From Lyngbya sp. CCAP 1446/10 (GTDB taxonomy: Bacteria > Cyanobacteriota > Cyanobacteriia > Cyanobacteriales > Microcoleaceae), in contig NZ_JAIGNI010000040.1 of NCBI RefSeq assembly GCF_026130175.1, positions 1 through 55,445 of the forward strand: a stretch of 55,445 nt of DNA. Direction: 5' to 3'. Shown in pieces: positions 18,959 through 29,428 of this stretch (position 1 is the stretch's first letter; every line of letters begins with the position of its first letter). Under the pieces are notes generated by a model that was given only the letters and a program-made list of their open reading frames with translations, was not told the origin of the DNA and did not search any database. Position numbers and translations under genes: made by a program.

Positions 18959-19396
18959 AGTTTACTCCTAATTTATAGGTTGGATCGCTATTAATTGAAT
19001 GCTTGTATTCCGGGTAGGAAACGGCACCGCTCGGAGGTGTCAATTTAACCAGAAAAACCTTTTTATCTCTCGTTTGTAGCGGAGTCTCGATCCCCCTAAA
19101 TCCCCCTTAAAAAGGGGGACTTGAAGAAAAACTTTTGTATTTCTCGTTGATCGCCGAGACCAGATCCCCCTAAATCCCCCTTAAAAAGGGGGACTTTGAT
19201 AACTTCTTGTCCCCCCCTTCTTAAGGGGGGCTAGGGGGGATCTGGACCTCAGCATCAAACAGTAGATCCATGCTATATTTGATGCTAAGCTGACACAAAT
19301 AGGCATTGCCGTCTCCTCATAGATATCAGACTATTTTCGATCGCCCAAAGCCTCAACCCAACCTCCGAAATATCGCTGTTATTTAATTGTGATTCC
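18959..19396. other. Intergenic region packed with dispersed repeats
   Basis: No gene is seen. The gap carries three copies of the gatccccctaaatccccctt dispersed repeat (19089-19243) between two minus-strand flavoprotein genes. The repeats could attenuate readthrough, so the two genes may not be one operon. Confidence 0.65.
19089..19243. repeat. Three copies of the cccccttaaaaaggggg hairpin repeat
   Basis: Copies at 19089-19120 and 19163-19193 share gatccccctaaatccccctt followed by aaaaagggggac. A third, inverted copy is at 19210-19243 (cccccccttcttaaggggggctagggggga). Each copy can form a C/G-rich hairpin. A short relative lies at 6859-6878. Confidence 0.85.
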
Positions 19397-20929
19397 TCAC
19401 CCTAAAATCGCATCGCCGGATAAACGCTGATAAAGCAGCGCCCCCGTCCAAAATGTCGGCGCAAAGCCTGGATAGCCCGAAGAAGCGTTGCAGAAATAGA
19501 AATTGTTGAGGGATGTTTCGTGATTTAGCCGATCGACCCCCATGTTTTTCGGCGTCAGGATAGAACCGTAGGAATTGCCATTAGGGCACCAGCAGAAGCG
19601 CTCGTTAGTGGTAGGACTTCCGGTAATATGAAAAACCATGTGTTTGCGAAAATCTGGAACATAGTGTTTTTCAACTACGTCTAAAATTGAGTCTAAAATC
19701 TCTTGTTTCTTCTGCCTGTAAGCTTTTTTATCGCTCTCCCAAAGTTGCTTAAAATAACCGTAATTAGCAACAGTCAGAAATTCCACAATTTGACAATCTT
19801 CTGGACAATCCCGCCGCGCTTCTGTCAAAAAAGTCGGCGTGGTAATCGCAAAACTCGGACGAGAGAAATCATTTTTATCGTACATTTGAGCAAAAGCTTC
19901 ATTCAGATCCAAATGTTCGGAATGAAACGTATTCCACTTGCCAAATCCATAGTCTCGGAGATCGATATCTTTGACAACACAGTACACCATATAGTTAGAT
20001 GCCGAATACTCATAGTTGAGTTTCCGCCGCACTGTTTTAGAGAACTGTTCCTCTCCAATCATCTTGGCCGCTCTTTTGGGGTCAAGGTTGCAAATCACCG
20101 TGTCGCCCGTGAATTCATGGGTTTGATGCGTGGTCAAATCCATCGCTTCAACTCCCGTGACAGTTTTATCTGTCAGCCTGAAATTTGTGACTTCATGGTT
20201 TAGTAGAACTTTCCCGCCGTTAGATTCAATGACTTTAACTAAAGAATTTATGACATTTTCAAAATGCTGCGTCGGGTAAAATGCACCTTCTTGATAGCCT
20301 CGAAACAAAGCAATCCAAGCATAGAAAGAAAGCTGGTTTGGAGGTAGCAAAAAGTCCGGCCATTGCAGGGCTAATAGAGTTTGGGCGGCTTGCGGGAGTT
20401 GGAACTTGTCGAAAACGTCTTGAAGTGTACTATTGAGGTGTTGGATGGCGCAGAATACGTCACCGAAATTTTTGATTAATTCAATTGGCTTGACGGGAGG
20501 AGCGAGTTTTCTGAGTCCCGCGCCGGTTTGCTCAACTTCGTTGACAAATTTGCGAATTCTCTCGCTGGCTTCGGGAAACAGCGCCGACAATCTGCGGATT
20601 AGTTCTTCTGGTTCTGAGGGAATATCTAGCGCGTACCCAGGCATTCTCATGTGGTCGTAGCCATTCGGATCGTACCGCTCAAAGGTGACATCGCGATCCA
20701 GACCGAGTTTTTTGAGGACTCGATTGACTGTATGTCCTTCGCCACAGTCCCAAACGTAGTGAAATTGAGCATTAAACGTGTATTTTTTGGCCATCGTAAA
20801 GGTGTGGCCAAAGCCTCCGGGGTGCTCGTGAGCTTCGAGGATGTGTACGATTTTGCCGGAATTGGCCATCAAGGCTCCGAAAACCAGTGCTGATAAACCA
20901 CTGCCGACGATGAGGTAATCTGTTTTCAT
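19397..20929 (-). CDS. Phytoene desaturase/carotenoid isomerase-like FAD oxidoreductase
   Basis: A 510-residue flavoprotein of the CrtISO/retinol-saturase branch. The N-terminal Rossmann motif is YLIVGSGLSALVFGALMANSG, with LEAHEHPGGFGHTF following, the form typical of carotene isomerases and all-trans-retinol 13,14-reductases. The C-terminus has the FAD-contacting NNFYFCNASSGYPGFAPTFWTGALLYQRL. It would isomerise or saturate polyene double bonds; the substrate is not readable. True CrtISO of cyanobacteria has a different, better-known sequence, so this is a paralogue rather than the housekeeping isomerase (inference). ATG at 20929 follows AGGAAATGTCCC, a good Shine-Dalgarno. Confidence 0.82.
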   Translation of the reverse strand: MKTDYLIVGSGLSALVFGALMANSGKIVHILEAHEHPGGFGHTFTMAKKYTFNAQFHYVWDCGEGHTVNRVLKKLGLDRDVTFERYDPNGYDHMRMPGYALDIPSEPEELIRRLSALFPEASERIRKFVNEVEQTGAGLRKLAPPVKPIELIKNFGDVFCAIQHLNSTLQDVFDKFQLPQAAQTLLALQWPDFLLPPNQLSFYAWIALFRGYQEGAFYPTQHFENVINSLVKVIESNGGKVLLNHEVTNFRLTDKTVTGVEAMDLTTHQTHEFTGDTVICNLDPKRAAKMIGEEQFSKTVRRKLNYEYSASNYMVYCVVKDIDLRDYGFGKWNTFHSEHLDLNEAFAQMYDKNDFSRPSFAITTPTFLTEARRDCPEDCQIVEFLTVANYGYFKQLWESDKKAYRQKKQEILDSILDVVEKHYVPDFRKHMVFHITGSPTTNERFCWCPNGNSYGSILTPKNMGVDRLNHETSLNNFYFCNASSGYPGFAPTFWTGALLYQRLSGDAILG

Positions 20930-21233
20930 GGGACATTTCCTCGATCGATCGAATCGGGCGATCGGTGTCTATCTAAACTAACTCTAAATTCTGAGGAAAG
21001 TGTGAAGTCAACCAACAGCATTGCTGGGCAAGCTGGTCAAAGCATTGTATTAAAGCCGTTTTGCGGTTACTATTAAGATTAATTAAGCTTTCCCGATCTA
21101 ACTTATAGCTTGTGGAGCGAGTCTTAAAGCCTGCCCCACAATTGAAAAAATCCGGTTTATACCTGGTAAGATAATTCTTAAGATAGAGATTAGTATACCT
21201 AATTAGGAGGATGTTAATTAGAGGTGCTAGGTA
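20930..21233. other. Intergenic region, no gene seen
   Basis: This lies upstream of the isomerase-like gene and downstream of crr6, both on the minus strand. It is A/T-rich around 21060-21210, with attaagattaattaagctt. No promoter, terminator or small gene could be supported. Confidence 0.5.
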
Positions 21234-21719
21234 TTATTGATGCGGGACGATCACATCAAAAAAAGCATCATCCAAATCATAACCAAACATCTGCGACATC
21301 GCCATCAACTTCGATTTACTGGGAATTCCCTGCTGGTTCAACCAATCAGTCAGCACAAAAATTTTGCTCATCAAAAACATTTCTAAAGCTTCAGGATTGT
21401 ACTGAATGCCTTGGGTGCGGTGAAACTGGTGCGGCACCAACATCGCCGCATAGCGCGCCAATTCTCCCGCTTTCCAATCTAGCAAAAACGGCAGCCACGG
21501 ATAGCAAGCATCCAAGCGAATAAACCACAGCCGCACTTCGGGAATTTCGGATATTTCTCGCGGATCTAATTCTTCGCGCGGATACTCAATTTCAAATTGT
21601 ACCTGTTGTTCGTTTTGGGCGATCGCCCCAGCCGCCAGCCACTGTTCAATCACAGTCCGCACTGGAGACAAATCTAAGCTGTTTATGCGATCGGCATCGA
21701 TCGCAATCATAATACTCAT
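21234..21719 (-). CDS. crr6: CRR6-family NdhI maturation factor
   Basis: This 161-residue protein closely matches the CRR6 (chlororespiratory reduction 6) family, which in plants and cyanobacteria helps mature the NdhI subunit of the photosynthetic NDH-1 complex. Diagnostic stretches are YPREELDPREISEIPEVRLW, DACYPWLPFLLDWKAGEL, RYAAMLVPHQFHRTQGIQYN and GYDLDDAFFDVI. Length fits the family, with no membrane segments; the protein is soluble. The first ATG (21719) and a second at 21710 are both possible. It stands alone on the minus strand upstream of the isomerase-like gene. Confidence 0.9.
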   Translation of the reverse strand: MSIMIAIDADRINSLDLSPVRTVIEQWLAAGAIAQNEQQVQFEIEYPREELDPREISEIPEVRLWFIRLDACYPWLPFLLDWKAGELARYAAMLVPHQFHRTQGIQYNPEALEMFLMSKIFVLTDWLNQQGIPSKSKLMAMSQMFGYDLDDAFFDVIVPHQ

Positions 21720-21765
21720 AAAAATTTAACCTTATATAATTAAGTCATTATCTATAATACCACCA

Positions 21766-21939
21766 ATCACCAATTAGCAATTACCAATTATCTGAAATTC
21801 GAGTGATTCATCTCAATCCGTTCAATCCCGTACATTCCCCTATTCATTCTTCCTTCCTTCTTGCTTCGCTCAACTGTCAACTGTCAACTGTCAACTCTGC
21901 CTTTTTGATTCTTGCTTCTGTCAACTGTCAACTGTCAAC
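21766..21939. repeat. 7-bp tandem repeats (attacca; tcaactg)
   Basis: Between crr6 and the DUF3685 gene lie ccaatta/attacca units (about 21766-21791). Two clusters of tcaactg heptamers follow (21870-21896 and 21919-21940), the second reaching the stop codon of the DUF3685 gene. Confidence 0.85.
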
Positions 21940-23886
21940 TCACCCATTTTTACCAAACTTGCTATCCTGCAAAGAATTACCAATTCCCTGAATAATTCCC
22001 CGCCCGATCAAACCAATTCCCCGCCCTATTACCTGAGTCAAAACGTAAACAACAGCAGCACCCAACAGCGAAATCACCGCGCGGACCCTAGGTGCGATCG
22101 CATCCCTAGCTTCCAGCAGCAAAGTCAAAGCCAACTGCCACCCAGTAAGCTGTGCTAACTCTAGATTTCTCGGAGCATAAATAGAAATTCTCTTAATTCC
22201 CGAATCGCCCAAAACAAACAGCAAAAACCTGCTTTCAAAAATAGCTTTCGGTTCCACAAAATAGCTATTCCATCGATATCTCCACGATACATTATTCCGA
22301 AACCGCTCAATTTCCCGTGTCGAAATCAACTTGCTATCGTAAAAAATTTGCTTGATTTCCTCAATATTTGCAAAATTGTTTAGCAGAGGCTGTACCACTC
22401 CGCTAGCAATTTGAATTGCCAAATTTTCTAACAAAGCTTCAGCTCGCTGCATCGCTTGCGGGCTGCCAGCCAGAGAAGAAATATTATCAACTGTTAGCGG
22501 AATTTCAAATAGCAAATGTGCAAAAAAATCAACAGTCATCGGGATTTTGTCAAGGATTTCGGCTGCAACTGCATCAGCATTGGCCAGCAGCACCGGCACC
22601 ACTTCTACGCTGCTGCTAGCCAATAGATCAGCAGCGCTTCCCCCTTGACTTTCTGGCAGTTTTAAGCTTGTTTTACTGCCGTCTAAAACCCAATTTTCTC
22701 CCGTTTGCAGCGTATAGTATCTGCCAAAAAAATCTATGATTGTCGCCTCCCACAAATCCCGCAAAATAGCAGGCATTTTTTCGGACAATTGAGTTTGCTG
22801 GACTTGCGAAAAGCGTAATTCTTCCAGCAAATCCTCTAACTTCCGCAGGATGGAGCTAATCAATTCGCGCTTTTTGGTCGATCGCAAAATATCGATTTCC
22901 AAAGGCACACCAGTCAAGTTGACCAAATCCAACTGCAATTTAGCAGCCACCGAATCAAACAAACTTCCTTGCCAATCACTCGCAACCGCCAAAGCTTCAC
23001 CCGAAACTGCGGAATTCGCGACTTGCAACTGAGAATTATTCAACAAACTCTCTCGTCTTCCTTCTGCCTCTTCCTTCTGCCTTCCTTCTGCCTTCCTTAT
23101 TCCTTCTTCCTTCTTCCTTCTTCCTTCTTCCTTCTCCCCTCTTCCATCAAACAATAACTGACTAACAATCCAACGAGCTGCCAGCAATTCTCGGCGGTGT
23201 CCATTGACTACAATCCCATCTAAAGTAGTGGATAAATCTGTCGAATTTGCGGTTTTCATCTGTTCCAAATCAGCTTGAACAACCGCCAAAGCTGCATCGA
23301 TTTGCTGCAATCCAGGCACACAAAAATAAGCCAGGATTTTTCGTACTGGCCGATCAAGTATCAAATTCTTTGATTTTTCTTCGGGATTGGCTGGGGAGTT
23401 TTTTATGATTGGAACTACCGCTGAATTTAGTTTTAATTCCGAGTTTTCTAGCGCATCAGTCGGCCAATAAGTGCCGCCGGATGCTACCACGCGAATAGCT
23501 TCTATTGTCTGGGAAACATCTCTATTTTTAGGACAATAACCCTTTGCGCCCGCAGCTTGTAACTGCGTTAGCAGATCCGGTGTGAGCGGCCCGCCTAGCA
23601 GTAACAGCGGAAGGTTGGGGTACAAAGTTTTGAGTTGGCGACAAACTGCCAGCGCTTCGATTTGACCCGATCGCAAACTTAACACTTCAACAGCCAAAAT
23701 TACCAAATCTGCGGGCTTATTGGCTGCTCCAGACCCCAGCGAGCGAGTTTCCAGAACCCGCAACGCCTCGGTACCCGTGGCAACATCTGCGACAACTTCC
23801 AAGTCTGGATAATCCTCGCAGGATACTCGCAGCCCCAGCCGAAAAATGGGGTCGCTATCGATCGACAGCAGTTGCAAATTACTCAC
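21940..23886 (-). CDS. DUF3685 protein with degenerate receiver domain
   Basis: A 648-residue protein. Residues 1-135 have a response-regulator receiver fold: LQLLSIDSDPIFRLGL (acidic pocket Asp10, Asp12), a helix, LPLLLLGG and GAKGYCPKN with the conserved Lys. The residue at the phospho-acceptor position is Ala65 (ADLVILAVEVL), so it is probably a pseudo-receiver. Residues about 340-648 are the cyanobacterial DUF3685 domain, ending in a hydrophobic LTLLLEARDAIAPRVRAVISLLGAAVVYVLTQ, a likely membrane association. The middle (about 245-285) is a low-complexity KEEGRRKKEEG stretch encoded by a 7-bp tandem repeat inside the gene. The function is unknown. ATG at 23886. Confidence 0.82.
   Translation of the reverse strand: MSNLQLLSIDSDPIFRLGLRVSCEDYPDLEVVADVATGTEALRVLETRSLGSGAANKPADLVILAVEVLSLRSGQIEALAVCRQLKTLYPNLPLLLLGGPLTPDLLTQLQAAGAKGYCPKNRDVSQTIEAIRVVASGGTYWPTDALENSELKLNSAVVPIIKNSPANPEEKSKNLILDRPVRKILAYFCVPGLQQIDAALAVVQADLEQMKTANSTDLSTTLDGIVVNGHRRELLAARWIVSQLLFDGRGEKEEGRRKKEEGIRKAEGRQKEEAEGRRESLLNNSQLQVANSAVSGEALAVASDWQGSLFDSVAAKLQLDLVNLTGVPLEIDILRSTKKRELISSILRKLEDLLEELRFSQVQQTQLSEKMPAILRDLWEATIIDFFGRYYTLQTGENWVLDGSKTSLKLPESQGGSAADLLASSSVEVVPVLLANADAVAAEILDKIPMTVDFFAHLLFEIPLTVDNISSLAGSPQAMQRAEALLENLAIQIASGVVQPLLNNFANIEEIKQIFYDSKLISTREIERFRNNVSWRYRWNSYFVEPKAIFESRFLLFVLGDSGIKRISIYAPRNLELAQLTGWQLALTLLLEARDAIAPRVRAVISLLGAAVVYVLTQVIGRGIGLIGRGIIQGIGNSLQDSKFGKNG
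23050..23147. repeat. 7-bp-type tandem repeat (cttcctt/cttcttc) inside a coding region
   Basis: cttccttctgc and ttccttcttcc units run in tandem within the DUF3685 gene and encode the K/E/R/G-rich stretch between receiver and DUF3685 domain on the minus strand. The reading frame stays open throughout. This class of repeat is otherwise intergenic in this window. Confidence 0.85.
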
Positions 23887-23926
23887 TCGATTTTAGATGT
23901 TAGAGGTCGATCGCCGGAAAACCCAA

Positions 23927-26137
<2,211 letters not shown>

Positions 26138-27133
26138 TACTTCAGCCTGTCCTGTAATGCGCTCTCTGCGTGACACTCCCACATCAAATCATAGATTCGA
26201 TGTGGGTTTCTGACTCCTGTTAAGGAGATCGAGAACTTCCTTCAAGGTACTGGCAATTTTTCCCTCTACGGCGTTTTATAGTCAGGCTCATGTCCAGCCC
26301 CACTTTTTGCTTCTGAGCATTTTCGGCTCAAGAAGCACGTAAATCATACCAGTTATCGAACAATTATTCACTGCTTCCGGGTGCAGTTGAGCTAAAAAAA
26401 CAGTAGAAACCCCCGTCAGTCGAGCGATTTGAGATTTGAGATTTGACTCCACAGATACATTTGGGAGTGGTATGGAAGTTGCTATACAAAATTTCGTCCG
26501 ATTCCAGCGCACTCAAAAATAAAGCGAGTATTAAACCTGGTTTTGTCTCAACTTGATACCTGTAGCGGGTATAACAAATTTTTTTGCTGAGTTCTCAATT
26601 TTATTTCCCGATCGCCCAAACAGCCGATCGAGTTTCACCAAAAAACGAGAGGGAAGCCCCGGGCTAACGACATGGGGAGGAACTCGGTAGCGGTTTCAAC
26701 CGCCTTCAACATTTATTTACGCAACTCATTGAAAGGTTTTGTTATAATTAGATTAGCAAGTAAAACAACCATCTACGTGTTGAAGCATTCTAGTATCGGA
26801 GAAATCCCGGCACAGTGAGCCACCACACTCCTTAAGGAGTAGTAAGCCTGTATAACTGACAAATAATGGCAGAATGTGAAGCGTACCTATCTGGCGTTGT
26901 GATGGACTATGAAAGCAAACAATTTAAAAGTAAGCGCAATTGCAATACCTTTTGTACTGGTAGTTGTTTTGAGCGTATAGAGGTGCTTTGATAACGCCTT
27001 TGAGAGTTCTCGGATTCATTCAAGAATCCCCGTGGCTTCAGCCCTGGGGAGTATCAATACTTAAATTATTTTATACCTCAAACAGCCCTAGCAAAAATAT
27101 CCATCTTGCTTTTAACCAAGGCTGCCTCATCGT
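26138..27133. other. Nearly 1 kb without a confident gene
   Basis: Both flanking genes are on the minus strand. On the plus strand an extended -10 (TGTTATAAT, about 26740-26748) is followed by a 14-bp perfect palindrome actccttaaggagt (26827-26840). Two overlapping tiny frames follow: 41 residues at 26866-26991 with cysteines in NCNTFCTGSC, and 23 hydrophobic residues at 26909-26980, MKANNLKVSAIAIPFVLVVV. An IS605-type right-end relic lies at 27024-27058. A 74-codon minus frame at 26288-26512 is not supported. Confidence 0.5.
27024..27058 (+). mobile_element. Relic of an IS605/TnpB-type element right end
   Basis: gaatccccgt ggcttcagcc ctggggagta tcaat matches, position by position, the sequence that ends the tnpB gene at the right edge of the window (54786 down to 54751, minus strand). 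The outer stem CCCC/GGGG is conserved and the inner stem changes by compensation: CCC-TTTA-GGG there, GGC-TTCA-GCC here. No tnpB coding remains upstream, so this is a decayed element or a non-autonomous derivative. Confidence 0.65.
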
Positions 27134-27598
27134 TTACGAAGCCTTTGGTGTATCGCTAACAGTCGATGCGCCCAAGGCGGACTCTGGCGATCGATATCCG
27201 TAGAAATCTATCCGGTAGTCTACAATTTTGACACCAGTTTGCTGTTGGATTTGTTCAATCAAGTCGATCGGCAATTCCACATGAACGTCGAGAATCTGAG
27301 CCGTATCCAGACAATTGACATGAGAGTGAGAGTCGCTGACATTCCCGTACAAGCGTCCCTCCGATCGTTCGATGCACTCAATAATCCCTTCTCTCGACAA
27401 AGCGTCCAGATTTTGATAAACAGAAGTATGACCGATCCCCTTGGCTTGTTGGTTCAGGCGATCGTAAATTTCGCGAGCCGAGAGATGTTCTTTGGCATCC
27501 CACAAAAGCTCTAGAATAAATCGACGCTGGCGGCTCAAGCGCATTCCCATCGCCTGACAGCGGTTTAAAGCATCTTCTAATGAACGAATTGGTTTCAC
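27134..27598 (-). CDS. perR: Fur-family repressor, FurC/PerR-like
   Basis: A 154-residue metal-dependent repressor: winged-helix domain (residues about 1-85, with LSRQRRFILELLWDAKEHLSAREIYDRL and HTSVYQNLDALSREGII) and a dimerisation/metal domain containing the SHSHVNCLD metal site. It resembles the cyanobacterial FurC/PerR branch (start KPIRSLEDALNRCQAMGMRLS) rather than FurA or Zur, and has no CxxC zinc motifs. PerR proteins sense peroxide through metal-catalysed histidine oxidation and repress peroxide-defence genes. Such genes (srx, dps) lie 5.2-6.5 kb away at 32760-33629, a plausible but unproven regulatory link. ATG at 27598. Assignment to the Fur family is firm; the PerR subtype is less so. 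Confidence 0.85.
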   Translation of the reverse strand: MKPIRSLEDALNRCQAMGMRLSRQRRFILELLWDAKEHLSAREIYDRLNQQAKGIGHTSVYQNLDALSREGIIECIERSEGRLYGNVSDSHSHVNCLDTAQILDVHVELPIDLIEQIQQQTGVKIVDYRIDFYGYRSPESALGASTVSDTPKAS

Positions 27599-27831
27599 AG
27601 CTACCGCCTTCTAAAGCCTGCTCGATTTTTTATTCTGGTACAAAGCATTGCACGCCGACCCCATATCCACTAATTCTAACGCAGGGTTGCCCAACAGTAG
27701 AAGCTAGAGGGCAAAAATCTTGAACAAGTGAATTTTTTCGAGTTGCTGCTCAACTCAGGCTGCCAGCACGCACCCAAAAATTCTCCGCTTCAAAAATATT
27801 GCTTTGACTCTATCTTCTACTGAAACAACTG

Positions 27832-28812
27832 CTAGGAAGAGGATTTGATGGCGTGAACCAGTAACTTGGCAATTTCCGAGAGTTGCTTTTTGTTAAAGGT
27901 TTTGAGCAAAAGCCTGACTAACGCCTTCGGTTCGGCGGGAAGAGCTACTTGCTTCGACGCTGCTGCTGGGGCTGCTGGAGCTGCTGGGGCTGCTGGAACT
28001 GTTGGTTTTGGGCTTGCTGCCAAAAGTAGCAAATTTTTACTCGGAGCGATCGTCTTGACTTTCCCCCCTTGCACCAAATCCCCAGCCTCCTTGAGTTCTT
28101 TGATCACCAACGGAGCTAAGACTTTATAAGAGTTTTTCGGATTAACGATCGCCCCTCTAGCAGTTTTAACTAAATTTTGCCAAGACTCAAATTTAGCTCC
28201 CAACTTATAGAGTCGAACGCACACAGCCGCCAACTCCTGACGACTAGCAGCCGATTCTTTCTGCTTGAACACCTGCAACATCTCTTTCAGTAAAACCATG
28301 ACTTCACCAGCAAAATTCGCCGGCGTCGCCCCCGCTGTTTGAGCCACCCCGGGCGCGCGAGATCCAGCAGTAGGAACCGGCTGAACTTTGCCCGCAGCCA
28401 AGTTGTTGAGATGAGTTTCCAGTTGAGCAAAAACAGGCATCACCTGCTGGACGAGTTTTTCTCCCTCTTCATTCCTCAACCCGAAAGGCCCTTCCAGTCG
28501 CTTCAGCAAGTCTTTAAGCGTATCAACTCCCTTTAAAAATAGGGATTCTGCCGTTTGGTCAACCTGCTTGACGGGCCCGTCCTTGAGCACCTTAAAACAA
28601 TCTTCCAAGCGGTGAGCGGTTGTTTTAATACTATCCAAGCCAAGCATAGCCGCCCCTCCTTTTACCGAGTGGGCGGCGCGAAACATCTCTTGGAGGCTTT
28701 CGGGGTCTTTCATCGTGGACTTCAAATCCACCAAACCATTTTCTAGAGTATCGAGGTGCTCCTTAGCCTCCTCTATAAACAAACGCATTATTCGGTCTTG
28801 CTGATCTGACAC
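27832..28812 (-). CDS. Hpt-domain phosphotransfer protein
   Basis: A 326-residue protein. Residues 1-115 are a histidine phosphotransfer domain with the phospho-acceptor His48 in MFRAAHSVKGGAAMLGLDSI. An Ala/Pro-rich hinge separates a second helical region (about 165-245), another Ala/Pro linker and a short C-terminal helix (KALVRLLLKTFNKKQLSEIAKLLV). The start is the GTG at 28812, six bases after AGGAGG (a very strong Shine-Dalgarno); the frame runs further up but without family similarity. It lies 183 bp downstream of the small gene at 28995 on the same strand. It would relay phosphate between a hybrid kinase and a response regulator, neither of which is adjacent. Confidence 0.88.
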   Translation of the reverse strand: MSDQQDRIMRLFIEEAKEHLDTLENGLVDLKSTMKDPESLQEMFRAAHSVKGGAAMLGLDSIKTTAHRLEDCFKVLKDGPVKQVDQTAESLFLKGVDTLKDLLKRLEGPFGLRNEEGEKLVQQVMPVFAQLETHLNNLAAGKVQPVPTAGSRAPGVAQTAGATPANFAGEVMVLLKEMLQVFKQKESAASRQELAAVCVRLYKLGAKFESWQNLVKTARGAIVNPKNSYKVLAPLVIKELKEAGDLVQGGKVKTIAPSKNLLLLAASPKPTVPAAPAAPAAPAAASKQVALPAEPKALVRLLLKTFNKKQLSEIAKLLVHAIKSSS

Positions 28813-28828
28813 GACAGTCCTCCTAACA
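28813..28828 (-). promoter_or_regulatory. Shine-Dalgarno that fixes the Hpt gene start
   Basis: On the minus strand AGGAGG is followed by a 6-nt spacer ACTGTC and the GTG at 28812. This places translation 116 codons downstream of the longest open frame. Confidence 0.85.
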
Positions 28829-28994
28829 ATCTCAGCACCCTCCAGAAAGCACCCTCTTCGTGGGAGGAAACACGACTCCTGCCAAAAGTCAGAAGATCCC
28901 ATGCCAAATATTCTAGCCTGCCTCTTGTGACAGACTGACAATACTCCTGTCTGGGCGGTTTTAGCTCTCTTTCCTGGTGCGCTGGAGATTGATC

Positions 28995-29249
28995 TTAGAG
29001 TTCTGAGGGAGTGTCTGGAGCGATTTCGATGCCCATTCCTGGTTTGATCATCTGCTGATCCGTAATCAAGTCGCTCAATTCCTTGACTTCGACACCGATG
29101 TTTTGGCAAGCCTGTTTCAGTTCCTGCTCGAAGGTGTTGAGATCGCTCCCGTAGCCGCAAAGCTGGGCGGCGGTGGCGATTCCTTGTTGGGCGTTGGCTT
29201 TGGCGCAGTCGATCAATTCAATACCTTTGAGGGGTTGGGAGGATGCCAT
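28995..29249 (-). CDS. Small conserved hypothetical protein, 84 residues
   Basis: A short soluble protein beginning MASSQPLKGIELIDCAKANA and ending IAPDTPSEL. It has two cysteines in the first half (DCAKANAQ, AAQLCGYG), one in ELKQACQNIGVEV, and a C-terminal LSDLITDQQMIKPGMGIEI. I do not recognise a named family, but its codon use and position upstream of the Hpt gene on the same strand support a real gene, possibly co-transcribed with it. ATG at 29249 is preferred to a TTG five codons upstream. No membrane segment or signal is seen. Confidence 0.65.
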   Translation of the reverse strand: MASSQPLKGIELIDCAKANAQQGIATAAQLCGYGSDLNTFEQELKQACQNIGVEVKELSDLITDQQMIKPGMGIEIAPDTPSEL

Positions 29250-29428
29250 AATGTCAAACCACAATTTTTCTTTTTTTCCACTGTACCTAGAACGTTGAGG
29301 TCGATCGATCTATCGAAAGGCATGAAAAATCCTGTCCGTGTCGCGTGTTACCAATTGATTATTGTGTGGGATTTCCTGGCAAGATAGCAGTAGTTGGCAT
29401 TTTCTAACCATTACTAGGCTAGATTTCT

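Noticed and set aside
26288..26512. 74-codon minus-strand frame
   Set aside because: Composition not protein-like and contains a short tandem repeat (gagattt); no homologue recognised.
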